This document shows, piece after piece, positions 44,181 through 54,902 of a stretch of DNA of 62,637 bases. Source of the stretch: Secundilactobacillus similis DSM 23365 = JCM 2765 (GTDB lineage: Bacteria; Bacillota; Bacilli; Lactobacillales; Lactobacillaceae); NCBI RefSeq assembly GCF_001311075.1, contig NZ_BBAD01000009.1, forward strand, positions 1-62,637, in the 5' to 3' direction. The notes beneath the pieces are model-generated. The model did not search any database and was not told the DNA's origin. It worked only from the letters and a program-made list of their open reading frames with translations. The position numbers and the translations under genes were made by a program. How positions within the stretch are numbered: position 1 is the first letter of the stretch; the number at the start of each line of letters is the position of its first letter.

Positions 44181-44660
44181 GTGAAAAAAATCGTTTAGAG
44201 AGTGGCGTATAAGGGCCTCCCAACAGTACCGTTCGGGTTTTGAACGGTACTGTTGGGAGGCCCTTATACATAACTCTCTGATTTTTTCACGCGTTTCGGC
44301 GTGGTGGCCAGAAAGCGATTGAGAGGGCAAGCTTCAGAATGCTGATGACGTGCGGAAAAGCAAAAGTTAAATCGGAGCCGAAAACAATGTAATCGCAAAG
44401 CACGTCGCCAGAAGCAGTTAGTAGCCGGGCTTTGGCCAGTTTTATTGGGGTCTCGTTGTATGCAACTCTCTGCTTTGGTTGGCGCGTTTCGGCGTGGTGG
44501 CCAGAAAAAGGTTGAGACGACAAACTTCAAACTGCCGGTGACGTGCGGAAAGACAAAAGTTTCATCGGAGCCGAAAAATACGTAGTAGCAATGCACGTCG
44601 TCAGAAGCAGTCGGTGACGGCTGGATTTCTAGTTTGCTTGTCGCCTCGTCGTATACAACT
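44181..44660 (+). repeat. Structured element, long-hairpin type (copy A4) with a partial second copy
   Basis: Outer stem 44181-44193 with 44281-44292, GTTT bulge, AGAGAGT/ACTCTCT, a GGC/ATA loop, then a 28-bp perfect stem (GTATAAGGGCC... with ...GGCCCTTATAC) and GGGTTTT loop. Sequence is unrelated to copies A1-A3 in the inner stem but the layout is the same. The tail has TTTCGGC, GACGTGC, GCCGAAA, GCACGTC in interleaved order. A partial second hairpin arm and full tail follow to 44660. No gene in 44178-44800. Confidence 0.85.
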
Positions 44661-44800
44661 CTCTGCCCCGGTCCCTAACCACCTTGTACCACCAGCTACT
44701 TAAATTTCCCATAAAAACCCCACCCCACCCTGCAAAATCCCCCAAAATCTGCTACACTGATTATCAGCTATACACGTCGTTAATTAAAGGAGCCATCATC

Positions 44801-46938
44801 TTGGATTTGCTGAAACGTATCTGGCAGAAAACCAACACGCGGCTGGGGTTTACGACATTATTAGTCATTTGTTTTTGGCTGAAGACCCTAGTTGCCTACT
44901 TTGTTGATTTTCACATCGTGTTAAACGATCCCTTACAGTTTATTCTGTTTGTGCTTAACCCGATTGCGACTGCATCATTCTTTACAGTCTCGCGCTGTAT
45001 GTTAAACCAGCGCGGCTGTTTTATTTACTGGTTATTGTCATCGACATTTTGAACACTGTGCTACTGTACCTCAACGTTATCTATTACCGGGAATTCACTG
45101 ATTTTATGACGGTGGCGACGATGCTGGGGTACTCGAAGGTCAATCAGGGGCTGAGTGGGAGCTCGATTGCCCTGACATCGTTTCATGACGTGCTCTTCTG
45201 GATCGACATTGTGGCCGTGGTGGTCTTGCTACTCACTCGTCGAATCAAGACGGATCAGCGACCACTCAACTGGCGGGCGGCCTTTGCCACCACGTCAGTC
45301 GGCTTTTTAGTCCTCGGCCTCACGATGGCTGTCAGTGAAATGAACCGGCCACAGTTGTTAACGAAAACCTTTGACCGGTCGTATATTGTCAAATACCTGG
45401 GGATCGATACCTTCACGGTGTACGATGCCGTTAAAACCCAACACACCAACGACGTTCGGGCAACCGCTAAGAAGTCGCAATTAAGTGGCGTCTTTAAGTT
45501 CATGAAGAAAAACTACGCTAAACCCAATAAGCAGTTCTACGGTAAGGCGAAGGGCAAAAACGTCATCGTGATCCACTTGGAGAGTTTCCAACAGTTCCTG
45601 ATCGACAAAAAGGTCAATGGTAAGGAAGTCACGCCGTTCTTGAATAAGCTGTATCACAGTCAGTCCACCTACGCCTTTGATAACTTCTTCAACGAAGTCG
45701 GGCAGGGGAAGACCAGTGATGCTGAAAACATGTTGGAAACTAGTACCTATGGCTTGCCACAGGGGTCGTTATTCTCGCAACTGGGGAGCGATAACACCTT
45801 CCAAGCTGCGCCAGCAATCCTGAACCAGCGCGCGGGCTACACCTCAGCCGTTTTCCACGGAAACGTGGCTAGTTTCTGGAACCGGAACAACACCTACAAG
45901 AATATGGGCTACCAGTACTTCTTTGATGCCAGCTACTACGACACCTCAGGCGATAAATCGCTCGGATTTGGCCTGAAGGATAAGCTCCTGTTCAATGATT
46001 CGGTGAAGTACCTAGAACGGCTCCAGCAGCCATTTTACGTCAAATACCTCACTGTGACGAACCACTTCCCGTTCTCCTTGGACAAGGAAGATATGGATCC
46101 GAACTTTAAGGCGCCGGATACCGGTAATAAGACCGTGGACAACTACTTCGTCACGGCTCACTACCTAGATCAATCGTTGAAGGAATTTTACAGTTACCTC
46201 TATAAGACCGGCCTAGCGAAGAACACGCTGGTCATGTTGTACGGTGACCACTACGGCATTTCTAACTCTGAAAACAAATACCTCGCTAAGGAACTGGGTA
46301 AGGATCCAGATGACTGGACGGACTTTGATAATACCCAACTGCAACGGGTACCGTTAATGTTTAACATGCCAGGCACGAAGGGTGGTCGCATCAGTCACGA
46401 ATACGGTGGCGAAATTGACGTGCTGCCAACGTTGTTGCACCTGTTAGGCATCAGTACCAAGCAGTACATTCAGTTCGGGACGGACCTGTTCTCAAGAGAA
46501 CACCAGCCAGTAGTGGCATTCCGAAACCAAGATTGGATCACGAAGAAGTACACGTGCCTGTCGGGTACCTTGTACGACAACCATACGGGGCAAGAAATCC
46601 AGCCGGATAAGAAACTGAAGGCGAAGATGGATAAGATTCAGGATCGAGTGAGTGAAGAACTGCACCTATCAGATTCATTAAACCAAAAGAATCTGCTGCG
46701 GTTCTACACACCAAAGGGCTTTAAGTCGGTTGATGCGAGAAAGTACAACTATGCCGATGGTCTGTTGAAGGAAGTTAACATTGAAAAGAAACTGGGCAAG
46801 AAGTCGACTAGCTTGTACAGCAAGCACGGCGGCACGACCCAGTCACTCTTCAAGACGGATGCGCCAGAGTTGAATCATAAGTCAACGGATTCTAACCGGA
46901 TTAAGATTACTAATCCGGATGCGGATTCGACAAAATAG
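44801..46938 (+). CDS. Lipoteichoic acid synthase (LtaS family), frame broken by one base
   Basis: About 712 residues with one base restored near 44985. TTG 44801 has AAAGGAG upstream. The N-terminal part carries membrane helices (LGFTTLLVICFWLKTLVAYF; then, past the break, LALYVKPARLFYLL). The extracellular domain holds the sulfatase-like fold: IVIHLESFQQF (metal site), EVGQGKTSDAENML (nucleophilic Thr), MLYGDHYGI and LPTLLHLLGI. Polymerises glycerol phosphate from phosphatidylglycerol. A hairpin element begins after its TAG. Confidence 0.88.
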
Positions 46939-46939
46939 A

Positions 46940-47175
46940 GCGAAAAAAGAAGCGTTTAGGGAGTGAAATATAAGGGCGTCCCAACGTAACTGGCCGGGTT
47001 TTGGCCAGTTACGTTGGGACGCCCTTATATGCAACGCCCTGCTTCTTTTTTCGCGTTTCGGCGTGGTGGCCAGAAAGCACTTCGGATGACAAACCTCAGA
47101 ATGCTGATGACGTGCGGAAAGACAAAGTCCAACCAGAGCCGAAATCAACGTAATCGCAATGCACGTCGCCATCAC
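46940..47175 (+). repeat. Structured element, long-hairpin type (copy A5)
   Basis: Outer stem 46940-46953 with 47041-47054 (14 bp, perfect), GTTT bulge, 7-position middle stem, GAA/GCA loop, 28-bp perfect inner stem with GGGTTTT loop (total 115 nt). The tail again has TTTCGGC, GACGTGC, GCCGAAA and GCACGTC in that order. Confidence 0.85.
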
Positions 47176-47246
47176 CACCCGCCAAAAAACGCGGCTTTGT
47201 CCAGCGAAGCGCCGGCAAACAGCCAGCACAAGTAACAAAAAAGCGA

Positions 47247-47284
47247 TGAACACCGCTAATTCGTTAGCAGTGCCCATCGCTTTT
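47247..47284. terminator. Intrinsic terminator
   Basis: AAAAGCGATG pairs with CATCGCTTTT, with an inner CGCTAA/TTAGCAG arm; serves the minus-strand gene ending at 47303. Confidence 0.8.
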
Positions 47285-47302
47285 AAATATCATTCAACCC
47301 AA

Positions 47303-48226
47303 CTACTCCACCGAACGCCCATCATGAAAATCAACGCCCTGCTTCGCATAGTAATCCAAAATCTCCTGCCGATGAGATTCAAACTTAGGCGTCAACCCAA
47401 GGTCATTGCCCATCGTCAAAATCGGTTCGTCCAAACTAAATCCAGGAGTTGGGGTCGCTAACTCGATCCGGTTATCACCAGGATCACGCAGGTAGAGGCT
47501 CTTGAACCAACCACGGTCCCGGTACATTTCAATCTGCCAACCTTGGTTTTCAGCTAAATCATATAAGCGAAGCAATTCAGCCTCATCGTCAACGCGAAGG
47601 GCAACGTGGTCGATACTGCCACGGCCAAAGCGGGTGACTTCGTTAAAGTCCGGTGTTTGGACCAGTTTAATTTGGGCTTGGTCCTCTAACTCAACCACGT
47701 TATCAGTAACGGTTAAATTCAGTAACTGTTCAAAGAAGGCTTGGGAAGCTGCAACGTCTGGGACGTGAAGTTCTGTACCTAGGAATTTCGTAATTTGGTA
47801 TTTGGCATCAATACCGTTATTCGGTACGATTTGCCACTCGGTCAATTGCGTAGGCGTTTCCACCATGGTGATTGGAATCTGTTCCGGATCATCGAACTGC
47901 AGGGTTGTCCCAGATGGCGTGACGGTAATGCCATTTGCGGTCAACCGTTCCTGCCAAAAATCAGCACTACCCGTTGGAATCCCTAGTCGGAACCCGTTGA
48001 TAAAGTGGTTGCCATCGGTTCGGCGTCCCAGCAGTGGGAGCACGAAGAAGGTAATCACAGAACCAGGCGTCCCCAGATTATCGCCGTAGAACAGGTGCCG
48101 AATATGAATGTTTTCCTGATTAACGGTGTTCTTAACCAACCGCATCCCCAGCACTTCAGTATAGAAGTGAATATTCTTTGCGGCATCTTTCGTCAGAAGT
48201 GAAATATGGTGTGTTTGCACGACCAT
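47303..48226 (-). CDS. VOC-family (ring-cleaving dioxygenase/glyoxalase-like) protein
   Basis: 307 residues made of two VOC modules: residues ~1-135 (THHISLLTKDAAKNIHFYTE) and ~150-275 (GTELHVPDVAASQAFFEQLL, SIDHVALRVDDEAE, NRIELATPTPG). Metal-ligand positions His and Glu are present in this pattern. Often annotated as ring-cleaving dioxygenase; in lactobacilli the substrate is unknown. Confidence 0.8.
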   Translation of the reverse strand: MVVQTHHISLLTKDAAKNIHFYTEVLGMRLVKNTVNQENIHIRHLFYGDNLGTPGSVITFFVLPLLGRRTDGNHFINGFRLGIPTGSADFWQERLTANGITVTPSGTTLQFDDPEQIPITMVETPTQLTEWQIVPNNGIDAKYQITKFLGTELHVPDVAASQAFFEQLLNLTVTDNVVELEDQAQIKLVQTPDFNEVTRFGRGSIDHVALRVDDEAELLRLYDLAENQGWQIEMYRDRGWFKSLYLRDPGDNRIELATPTPGFSLDEPILTMGNDLGLTPKFESHRQEILDYYAKQGVDFHDGRSVE

Positions 48227-48272
48227 CGCCTACTTTCGTAATTTGAGTTAAGTATAGCAGAATTGGGAAAGA

Positions 48273-48387
48273 GTGTGTCGGAAAACGATTTGAAAGCGGA
48301 GCGTAAGGGCAACCGGACAGAAAGTCGTGGGTTTTGCGACTTTTTGTCCGGTTGCCCTTACGTGCAGCTTTCAGTTTTCCAGAACAC
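48273..48387 (+). repeat. Structured element, long-hairpin type (copy A6)
   Basis: Outer stem 48273-48286 with 48374-48387 (some mismatches), GAAAGC/GCTTTC middle stem, inner stem GCGTAAGGGCAACCGGAC with its complement. Tail truncated after CACGTTT. 115 nt. Confidence 0.8.
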
Positions 48388-48540
48388 GTTTAGTCTCGAG
48401 GACAGCAATGAAACAACGCCATATCAACCACCAAGCAACACCACGATCACCCAAACAATAATCAATTCCAACAACCGCTAGCCAACCTCCCCAAACCGTG
48501 TTAAATTAGTCCTACACGCTAAAAACAAAGGAAGTTAATC

Positions 48541-48963
48541 ATGCTAACCATTAAAAAAGCAACCGGCACCAACAACTCAGTCTATCCCGATGCCGCCAAA
48601 ATCAGACAAGCGGTGTTCGTCAAGGAACAGGGGATCGACGCCGACTTAGAATTTGACACTTTAGATGATCAAACGACCCACTACGTTGGCTACCTAGATG
48701 ACCAACCAGTTGTCACGGCGCGGTTAAATGCAACCGACGAGTGGCATATTCAGCGAGTGGCGACCCTAGCCTCAGAACGGCATAACGGGTACGCTGCACA
48801 GTTACTCAAGCAACTTATTGCGGACGCCGAACCCGGCAGTTTACTCAGTTTAAATGCGCAGGAAACTGCTACCGGTCTCTACAAACAACTCGGCTTTGAA
48901 GTTATCGGCGCGCCATTCCAAGAAGTGGGCATCACCCACGTTGCGATGCAACGGAAAAAGTGA
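48541..48963 (+). CDS. GNAT-family N-acetyltransferase
   Basis: 140 residues. Acetyl-CoA pattern RVATLASERHNGYAAQLLKQ (motif A, R/Q-x-x-G-x-A variant) and LNAQETATGLYKQLGFEVIG (motif B). The N terminus (FVKEQGIDADLEFDTLDD) matches the ElaA/YjcF-type subgroup. Substrate unknown. Confidence 0.85.
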   Translation: MLTIKKATGTNNSVYPDAAKIRQAVFVKEQGIDADLEFDTLDDQTTHYVGYLDDQPVVTARLNATDEWHIQRVATLASERHNGYAAQLLKQLIADAEPGSLLSLNAQETATGLYKQLGFEVIGAPFQEVGITHVAMQRKK

Positions 48964-49075
48964 CCCAAATGTAAGAATCCGGTGAGTTTTGGGGTTTTTC
49001 AGCGGAATCATTTGCTACTGGCCCTATGAATGTGAAATAATGAAAGTAGCAATCCCTGAGAGGTGGAGCACCCAC

Positions 49076-49522
49076 ATGGAAAATAGAAAAAAATTACCGA
49101 ACTTTGTTGATTTAGACCTGTTAGTTTTTCGAATCGGTGAACTGAGTCGAATGACGGGCATTTCATCCCGTCAATTACGTTACTGGGAACAACGCGGCTA
49201 CATTTCCGCGATGGACCGTGAAGATGAGCATAAAGCCCGGTTGTATAACTTTCATACCTTGATTCAGGTCCTGATCATCAGTCGGTTACTAGACGAAGGG
49301 TATCGATTACCAAGTGCCGTTGAAAAGATGCACGACATGGTTAAAAAAATGAGCATTACTCGGGAGTTCTTCACGCGGGCGTTCCAAGGCATCGAAGTCG
49401 ATGGCGACACCGTCAAGATGAACCTCGGGTACTTCGATGATGCGCACACGCAGACGTTATATGGCTTGAACGAAGACGGTCATATTCGTTATGAAGTTGA
49501 ACCTGCGCATCCTGAACAATGA
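49076..49522 (+). CDS. MerR-family transcriptional regulator
   Basis: 148 residues from ATG 49076 (GAGAGGTGG upstream). N-terminal MerR HTH: FRIGELSRMTGISSRQLRYW then EQRGYISAMDREDEHKARLY. A dimerisation helix follows, then a C-terminal region without Cys ligands, so a metal sensor is unlikely. Target unknown. Confidence 0.85.
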   Translation: MENRKKLPNFVDLDLLVFRIGELSRMTGISSRQLRYWEQRGYISAMDREDEHKARLYNFHTLIQVLIISRLLDEGYRLPSAVEKMHDMVKKMSITREFFTRAFQGIEVDGDTVKMNLGYFDDAHTQTLYGLNEDGHIRYEVEPAHPEQ

Positions 49523-49531
49523 TATTGATTG

Positions 49532-49558
49532 AGCCTAGCTGTTATCAGTTGGGCTTTT
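49532..49558 (+). terminator. Intrinsic terminator after the MerR gene
   Basis: AGCC...GCTG pairs with CAGTT...GGGCT and is followed by T6. Confidence 0.7.
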
Positions 49559-49566
49559 TTGTTGTA

Positions 49567-49877
49567 GTGTGCGGAGCGAGGCGGTTAGAAGGTGGCGTGT
49601 AAGCATGACCCAGCGAAGCTACCGGGTTTGGGTAGGTTGGCTGGGTCATGCTTACATGCAACCTTCTGCCTCGCGCAGCACCATTCGGCGTGGTGGCCAG
49701 AAAGCGCGTGGTTGACAAGTTTCTACAACTTCAGGAACCCTAGAAATGACAGTTTAAGTGACGCCGAATTTTGCAGCCTGAGAGCGCCGATTTTCGTGCG
49801 GCTTTGGCGAGCGAAGCGATGACAAACAGCCAACACCCAAATCGTACCCGACACTTACGCTGGACACAAACGACAAC
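49567..49877 (+). repeat. Structured element, long-hairpin type (copy A7), complete with end tag
   Basis: Outer stem 49569-49582 with 49668-49681, AGAAGGT/ACCTTCT middle stem, inner stem GTGTAAGCATGACCCAGC with its complement, GGGTTT loop. The tail closes ATTCGGCGT (49683) with ACGCCGAAT (49761) and ends in CTTACGCTGGACACAAACG at 49848-49866, touching the terminator of the minus-strand transporter gene. Nearly the same as copy A9 over about 310 bp. Confidence 0.85.
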
Positions 49878-49878
49878 A

Positions 49879-49914
49879 AAAAACGACAGCAACGTAAAAG
49901 TTAGCTGTCGTTTT
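49879..49914 (-). terminator. Intrinsic terminator of the MmpL-type gene
   Basis: AAAACGACAGC pairs with GCTGTCGTTTT; 20 bases past the stop at 49934. Confidence 0.88.
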
Positions 49915-49933
49915 GGTGTTAAGCCATGATTAA

Positions 49934-52677
49934 CTATGCTTCAGGATCCTTCTTCGAACGCCGCTTCAGTAAATGATGTGATTGACGTGGTTTCTTAGCT
50001 GGTAAGGTAATGGTGAGCTTGCCAACTGCGGTGACGATGATTGGGAGGATCAAGTTGAAGATGATGGCGGTGAAGCCAACGATTAAGCCCGCTTGGGTCA
50101 GTGGGTTAAATCCGGTGGTGAAGAGAACCAAGCAGAGAACTAAGATCGCAAACAGGTAGTGACGAACGGTTTGCCCAAGGGCAGTGATGCCTGGTAATAA
50201 CCAGTCAAGCATTGGTTCATCGTTGAACCGGTAGCTTAGCCCAAGTTCGACTAATTGGTAGGTGCCTAAAACAATGACGGGCACGAACGCAACCAGTGGG
50301 ACTTGCCAGTTAAAGTCGGCGTCACCAGTCATGAAGTGGTTGGTGAGTTGCGCTAATTGGAAACTAGCGCCAAATGACAGGCCGTAAGCCATCAACCAGT
50401 AGAGTGGTTGGAGAACGGAACGGCTGATCAAAGCAACCATGAACAACAAAACGCCAACGATGAGGGCGGTTAAGCCAATCGCATTATCCTTGATGGACTG
50501 ACGAATTGTATCTTGAACAACGGGTTGACCCGTGTAAGCGATGGTTGCGCCAGCTAATGAAGTGCCTTGAAGTTGGGTGTTCACCTCTTGTTGCAAATGT
50601 TCAAGGGTTGCGGAAGGGTTCTTAGCAGCCGCTGAATCGGTGAGGTAAACCGTTAACTTGGTGGTCTTGTAGTTTTGGCTGGTGTTTGATAACAGTGATT
50701 GTTGGAACTGCATGCTGGTCAGTTGTTCTGGCGTGATGTAGTAAACCTTCGCTGCATCGGAAGCTTGTAGGGCGGTCAAATAACTGTAGATGTCCGTGTA
50801 GGATTTGATCAAGCCACCCAGACTCGTGCTGGACTTCTTCAAGCTAGTTTCGATTGCGGATAATTGGGTTGCGTAGCCGGAAACGTTGCTTTGAACGCTG
50901 GACGTTTCGGACTGTGACGTGCTGACTTGGTTACCCAAGGCCCGCATGTTTGAGGCAACGGTCTGCAGTTGCGTGTTGATCAGGCTTAACAGCCGTTGGT
51001 AACGACGGACTTTAGCGGAAGCCGTGGATTGTTGTGAAACGCTAGCTCGACCTGCAATTTGCGAAACCTGTGACTGAACCGTGCTGGTATCAGAGGATAA
51101 CTGGTCAGCCCGGCTGACTAACGTATCGATCTTATCAGCTTCTTCGGCTAATTTAACGGCACTTAAGTCACTGCGGTTACTCTTTAATTCAGTTTGGATG
51201 GTGCTGAGTTGATCCGTAGCACCCTTTAAACTCATGTTCATGTTGTTGAGTTGATTGTTCACGTAGTACTCGTTGATTGGTTGCCCGTTAGGCTGCGTCA
51301 ATGAGGTGACGCTGGCAACGCCTGACATGGATTGTAACTTAGTGGTTAAGTTATCCAGTTGCAGTAGGGCACGTTCGTTATCGACCCGATCAGTACTTTG
51401 AACGTAAATGGTGACGGGGGTTGCGGTGCCTTCACCAAAGTGGGCGTTAAGCACGCGCATCCCGGTAACGGCTTGGTTATTCGCTGGCACCGTTTTGGCT
51501 GCCGAGAAGTTCAAGTTGTTGCGGTATACGAAGCGAATGGCCCAACGATGTACAGCACAGCGATGATCGCAACGAATGGTTGCCAGAGACCGAAACGGCC
51601 AAGGCGGTTCCAAAGTTGGTGTTCAGATGCACTGTTATCAACTGCTGGCCAGAAGAAGCGTTCGCCAAGCAGTGAAAGGAAGATCGGTGCGATGGTCAAG
51701 CTGCCAAGGGTGGTAATGATCGTGACAACGGCAAGACCGGACATGGCCCGCAACGTTGAGAACTTGAATAACCAGAACCCCGCAAAAATCAGGGTGAGGA
51801 TGAGACAAATCATCCCGAGGAAGTACCGGTTATCGCGGATACTTGCGGTTGTTGCTTCCCGAGGTGAATCGCCAGCTTCAAGGTGTTGCTTGAAGGCTCT
51901 AAATAAGTAGAAGTGACCAAGCGTACCAAGAATCAAGGTCAGCATCAGCATTAATAATGGCATGTACTCGGAGTACGGGAAGTTTGCTCGGGTGACGAGG
52001 TTGTTGACTAAGCCCATGGAAACGGCGTACATCATCAACATCGACAGGGTGGAGATCAGTGGGGCAATCAGGGACTTAAAGATGATTCCGATAATCAGCA
52101 AGCTTAAAATAAAGCCAACGATGGTGGCGATATTCGTTGCCTGACTGATCTTTTCGTTTGAGGCATCATTGATAATTTCTGGACTCGTGACGTAGGTGTT
52201 AAGCCCGTTCGTCTTAACCTGATTCTGGAGTTGTTGGGTTAAGACCCGTAGATCACCTTGGTTGCGATCTAATGCCAGTTGCACGATTTCGGTCGATTGA
52301 TCTTTAGAATAGAACTGGCTCTTGGCCGTTGGGTTCGTTTCTAACGTCTGAATCGACTTAATCCCGTACAACTTCTCCTTATCAGTTAACCGTTGAACAG
52401 TTTTATCGATACTTAACTGTTGAGCGGTGGTCAGTTTACCGCTGGGGTTGTTGAAGACAGCCGTCACGTTGTATGTACCGGAAATGTTGCGTCCCCAGTT
52501 GTTTTGAATCGCTCGAGACACCATTGGCTGACTAGTATTCGACAGCTGAGGCTGGCCGTATTCTTGAATCAAACTCGTTGTATTTGGCATCATCACAATT
52601 GCGACAAAAATCGCAATTAGCCAAACCAACAATGAAAAGATTCGGTTTTCGTGTAAACTGCGTATCCGCTCTCTCAT
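49934..52677 (-). CDS. MmpL/RND-family membrane exporter, frame broken by one base
   Basis: About 914 residues with one base restored near 51541. Two halves, each with a large extracytoplasmic loop after the first helix and five further helices: first half FSLLVWLIAIFVAIVMMPNT ... MPLLMLMLTLILGTLGHFYL; second half with a coiled-coil loop rich in Gln/Ser (~430-650) and LPLYWLMAYGL-type helices. The family exports lipids, surface compounds or drugs. Substrate unknown. Confidence 0.85.
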
Positions 52678-52914
52678 TGCATAAAATCTCCCTTAAAACG
52701 TCACCAAAATTTGGCGCACAGATATATTCCTCTATTTTAACATAGCTTTTTCAATCATAGCGGGTGATTTCACGCTTTTTTCGATTAAATTTGGGCCGGG
52801 TATGCCGGTGGCGAATCACATTAGTGTCAATATGCCCCAAAGTTGGGTATAGTTAATGATTGCAGTCGGTCGAAAGTGACCGAACGAGTTATGACTAAGA
52901 AAGGATGTTTGACT

Positions 52915-53157
52915 ATGTCATCATCGTACCAAAGTCCCTATGCGGCGTTAAATACCGACCAACGGTTTGCGACCGCGCTGAAGTTAGCAACGCAGTATCA
53001 CCTAGATGTCAGCGAAGTGATGTTTACGTACCTGAAAGTGGCAGAACCTGAACTACGTCAACATCCAAACGCCGCGGGAATTCCAGATAAGGTTCAGCGA
53101 CGAATTGATGCTCAATTTGAACAGACATTGAAAGCCTTGCAATCAAAGGAGTCTTAG
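52915..53157 (+). CDS. Small protein of unknown function (80 aa)
   Basis: ATG 52915 with AAAGGA upstream. Helical; SSSYQSPYAALNTDQRFATA at the N terminus and RRIDAQFEQTLKAL near the end. Three bases before the choloylglycine hydrolase gene, so co-transcribed. No known family recognised. Confidence 0.6.
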   Translation: MSSSYQSPYAALNTDQRFATALKLATQYHLDVSEVMFTYLKVAEPELRQHPNAAGIPDKVQRRIDAQFEQTLKALQSKES

Positions 53158-53159
53158 CT

Positions 53160-54137
53160 ATGTGTACCAGTATTTACCAAATTGCGTTAGATGGCAGTCA
53201 TGTGCTTGGGCGGACCATGGATTGGCACGCTTTGGGTGCGGCACCGGTGTTTGTGCCAAGAAACCACGTTTGGCGGTCCGTTTTTGACGATCACCAATAC
53301 CATAACCGCTATGCCATGATCGGTAGTGGCGGGGCGCACGACGATGAAATTGATATTTCGGATGGTGTGAACGAGTATGGGTTAAGTGTGCAGAAACTGA
53401 CCTTTACGAATGGCGCTTTGTTTGACCAGATTGCCGACCCGAACCGCACTTCGTTAGCCCCGTTTGAATTGCCATTCTATCTGTTAGGCAACTTTAAATC
53501 AGTTGCCGAGATTGAAGCGCACCTGCCAGAACTACAGATGATGAGTGGTGAAAACGCCGTGCACCAGTACGGCTATCCAGAATTGCATTTCGTTGCCACG
53601 GATCCAACTGGGCGCATTGTGGCCATCGAAACGTCGCACCAACCCTTAAAAATGATTGAAAACCCACTCGGTATTTTGACAAATGCGTTTGATTTTAAAC
53701 GTCAAATTCGGCAACTCGACAACTACATGACGCTGACCGAAGCCTTTAAAGCGGGGCAGGTGCCGTTAAATACACCCCGGGTCAGTACCGGGAGTTTTTC
53801 GGGTAAGAAGGTGCCGTTGGGCTCATATACCCCAGGGTCTCGATTTATCCGGGCGGCCTACTACAAGGAACGCGTTGACCAACCCGCCAACGAGGATGAA
53901 GCAGTCGTGAGCGTCTGGCATTTATTGAACAGTGTCAGCGTACCCAAGAGCACTGATTATCAACACACCTACACCGTTTATCGGTCAGCAGTGAGCTTGG
54001 AAACGCGGACGTACTACTACGAGCCGTATAACCGGCTGGGCTTGTTGAAGTTGCAGTTGACGGATGAGATGTTAGACTGGACGGAACCGCATTTTTACGG
54101 GACTGGCGATCAGTTGCATACGGAAACGTTAGCTTAG
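53160..54137 (+). CDS. Choloylglycine hydrolase family enzyme (bile salt hydrolase/penicillin V acylase-like)
   Basis: 325 residues. The nucleophile Cys is residue 2 after Met removal (MCTSIYQ), with Arg18 and Asp21 in GRTMDWH, Asn in GILTNAFDF and Arg in SRFIRAAYY. These are the family's catalytic set. It hydrolyses a linear amide. The N-terminal segment resembles penicillin acylase or acyl-homoserine-lactone-type members as much as bile salt hydrolases, so the substrate is open. Confidence 0.85.
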   Translation: MCTSIYQIALDGSHVLGRTMDWHALGAAPVFVPRNHVWRSVFDDHQYHNRYAMIGSGGAHDDEIDISDGVNEYGLSVQKLTFTNGALFDQIADPNRTSLAPFELPFYLLGNFKSVAEIEAHLPELQMMSGENAVHQYGYPELHFVATDPTGRIVAIETSHQPLKMIENPLGILTNAFDFKRQIRQLDNYMTLTEAFKAGQVPLNTPRVSTGSFSGKKVPLGSYTPGSRFIRAAYYKERVDQPANEDEAVVSVWHLLNSVSVPKSTDYQHTYTVYRSAVSLETRTYYYEPYNRLGLLKLQLTDEMLDWTEPHFYGTGDQLHTETLA

Positions 54138-54277
54138 GGTGTCCGTAAGAATTTGCTAAGTTGTCACGCCATATTTTGCCTATTATCCTCAAATTCGGTA
54201 AACTATGAGGTGAAGTGTCTGATGGTGCAATTAAAGGCACCTAATCTAGAAAACCGAATGATGAGGAGTTAACCAAA

Positions 54278-54901
54278 GTGGCCAAAAAACGGCGACGAAA
54301 AAAGTCGAATCAACAGGGGACGGCAACGCTTATTTTTGTGTTGGTGCTATTAGTGATTGGTGGCGGATTCGGTGGCAAATACTTGATGAACCGAGTATTT
54401 GACCATCAGTCAACCCAGCCGACCACCCAGACTGAAACGCTAAGTCCCGAACAAAAACGACAACGTAAATTTATCTATAAAATGGCAAAACCGGCAGTTC
54501 AGGTGTACAAGAAAAATCACCAAGTCCTACCAAGTATCGTAGTGGCCCAGGCCATCATTGAATCCAACTGGGGCCAGTCGCAACTGTTCCAACAGGCGGA
54601 TAATCCGTTTGGCATGAAGGGCAGCTATAATGGCAACACCAAGCTGTTTCCAACCAAGGAGTACGTCAACGGTAAGGAGGTCACGATCAACGCCTACTTC
54701 CGGGTGTACCCAAGTCTGGCAGCGGCCATCTTGGACCACGATGCCGTAGTGAGCCAACAATTCTTGCCAAGTGGTACGACAAACTACCGAACGGCGGCGA
54801 AGTACCTCCAGACAAACGGTTATGCGACGGATCCGAATTATGCTGATAAGTTGATTAATGTGATTAGTGGGTATAATTTGGCTAGGTTTGATGAGGAATA
54901 G
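54278..54901 (+). CDS. Membrane-anchored N-acetylglucosaminidase (peptidoglycan hydrolase)
   Basis: 207 residues from GTG 54278 (GAGGAG upstream). Basic N terminus, one membrane helix (~17-38), a short linker, then a glucosaminidase domain: PSIVVAQAIIESNWGQSQLF (catalytic Glu), NPFGMKGSYNG, FRVYPSLAAAILDH and YATDPNYADKLINVI. Cuts wall glycan. A hairpin element follows its TAG. Confidence 0.9.
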   Translation: MAKKRRRKKSNQQGTATLIFVLVLLVIGGGFGGKYLMNRVFDHQSTQPTTQTETLSPEQKRQRKFIYKMAKPAVQVYKKNHQVLPSIVVAQAIIESNWGQSQLFQQADNPFGMKGSYNGNTKLFPTKEYVNGKEVTINAYFRVYPSLAAAILDHDAVVSQQFLPSGTTNYRTAAKYLQTNGYATDPNYADKLINVISGYNLARFDEE

Positions 54902-54902
54902 A

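Noticed and set aside
46882..47277. A 131-codon minus-strand frame over the end of LtaS
   Set aside because: It is created by the long palindrome and tail of copy A5 and has no ribosome site.
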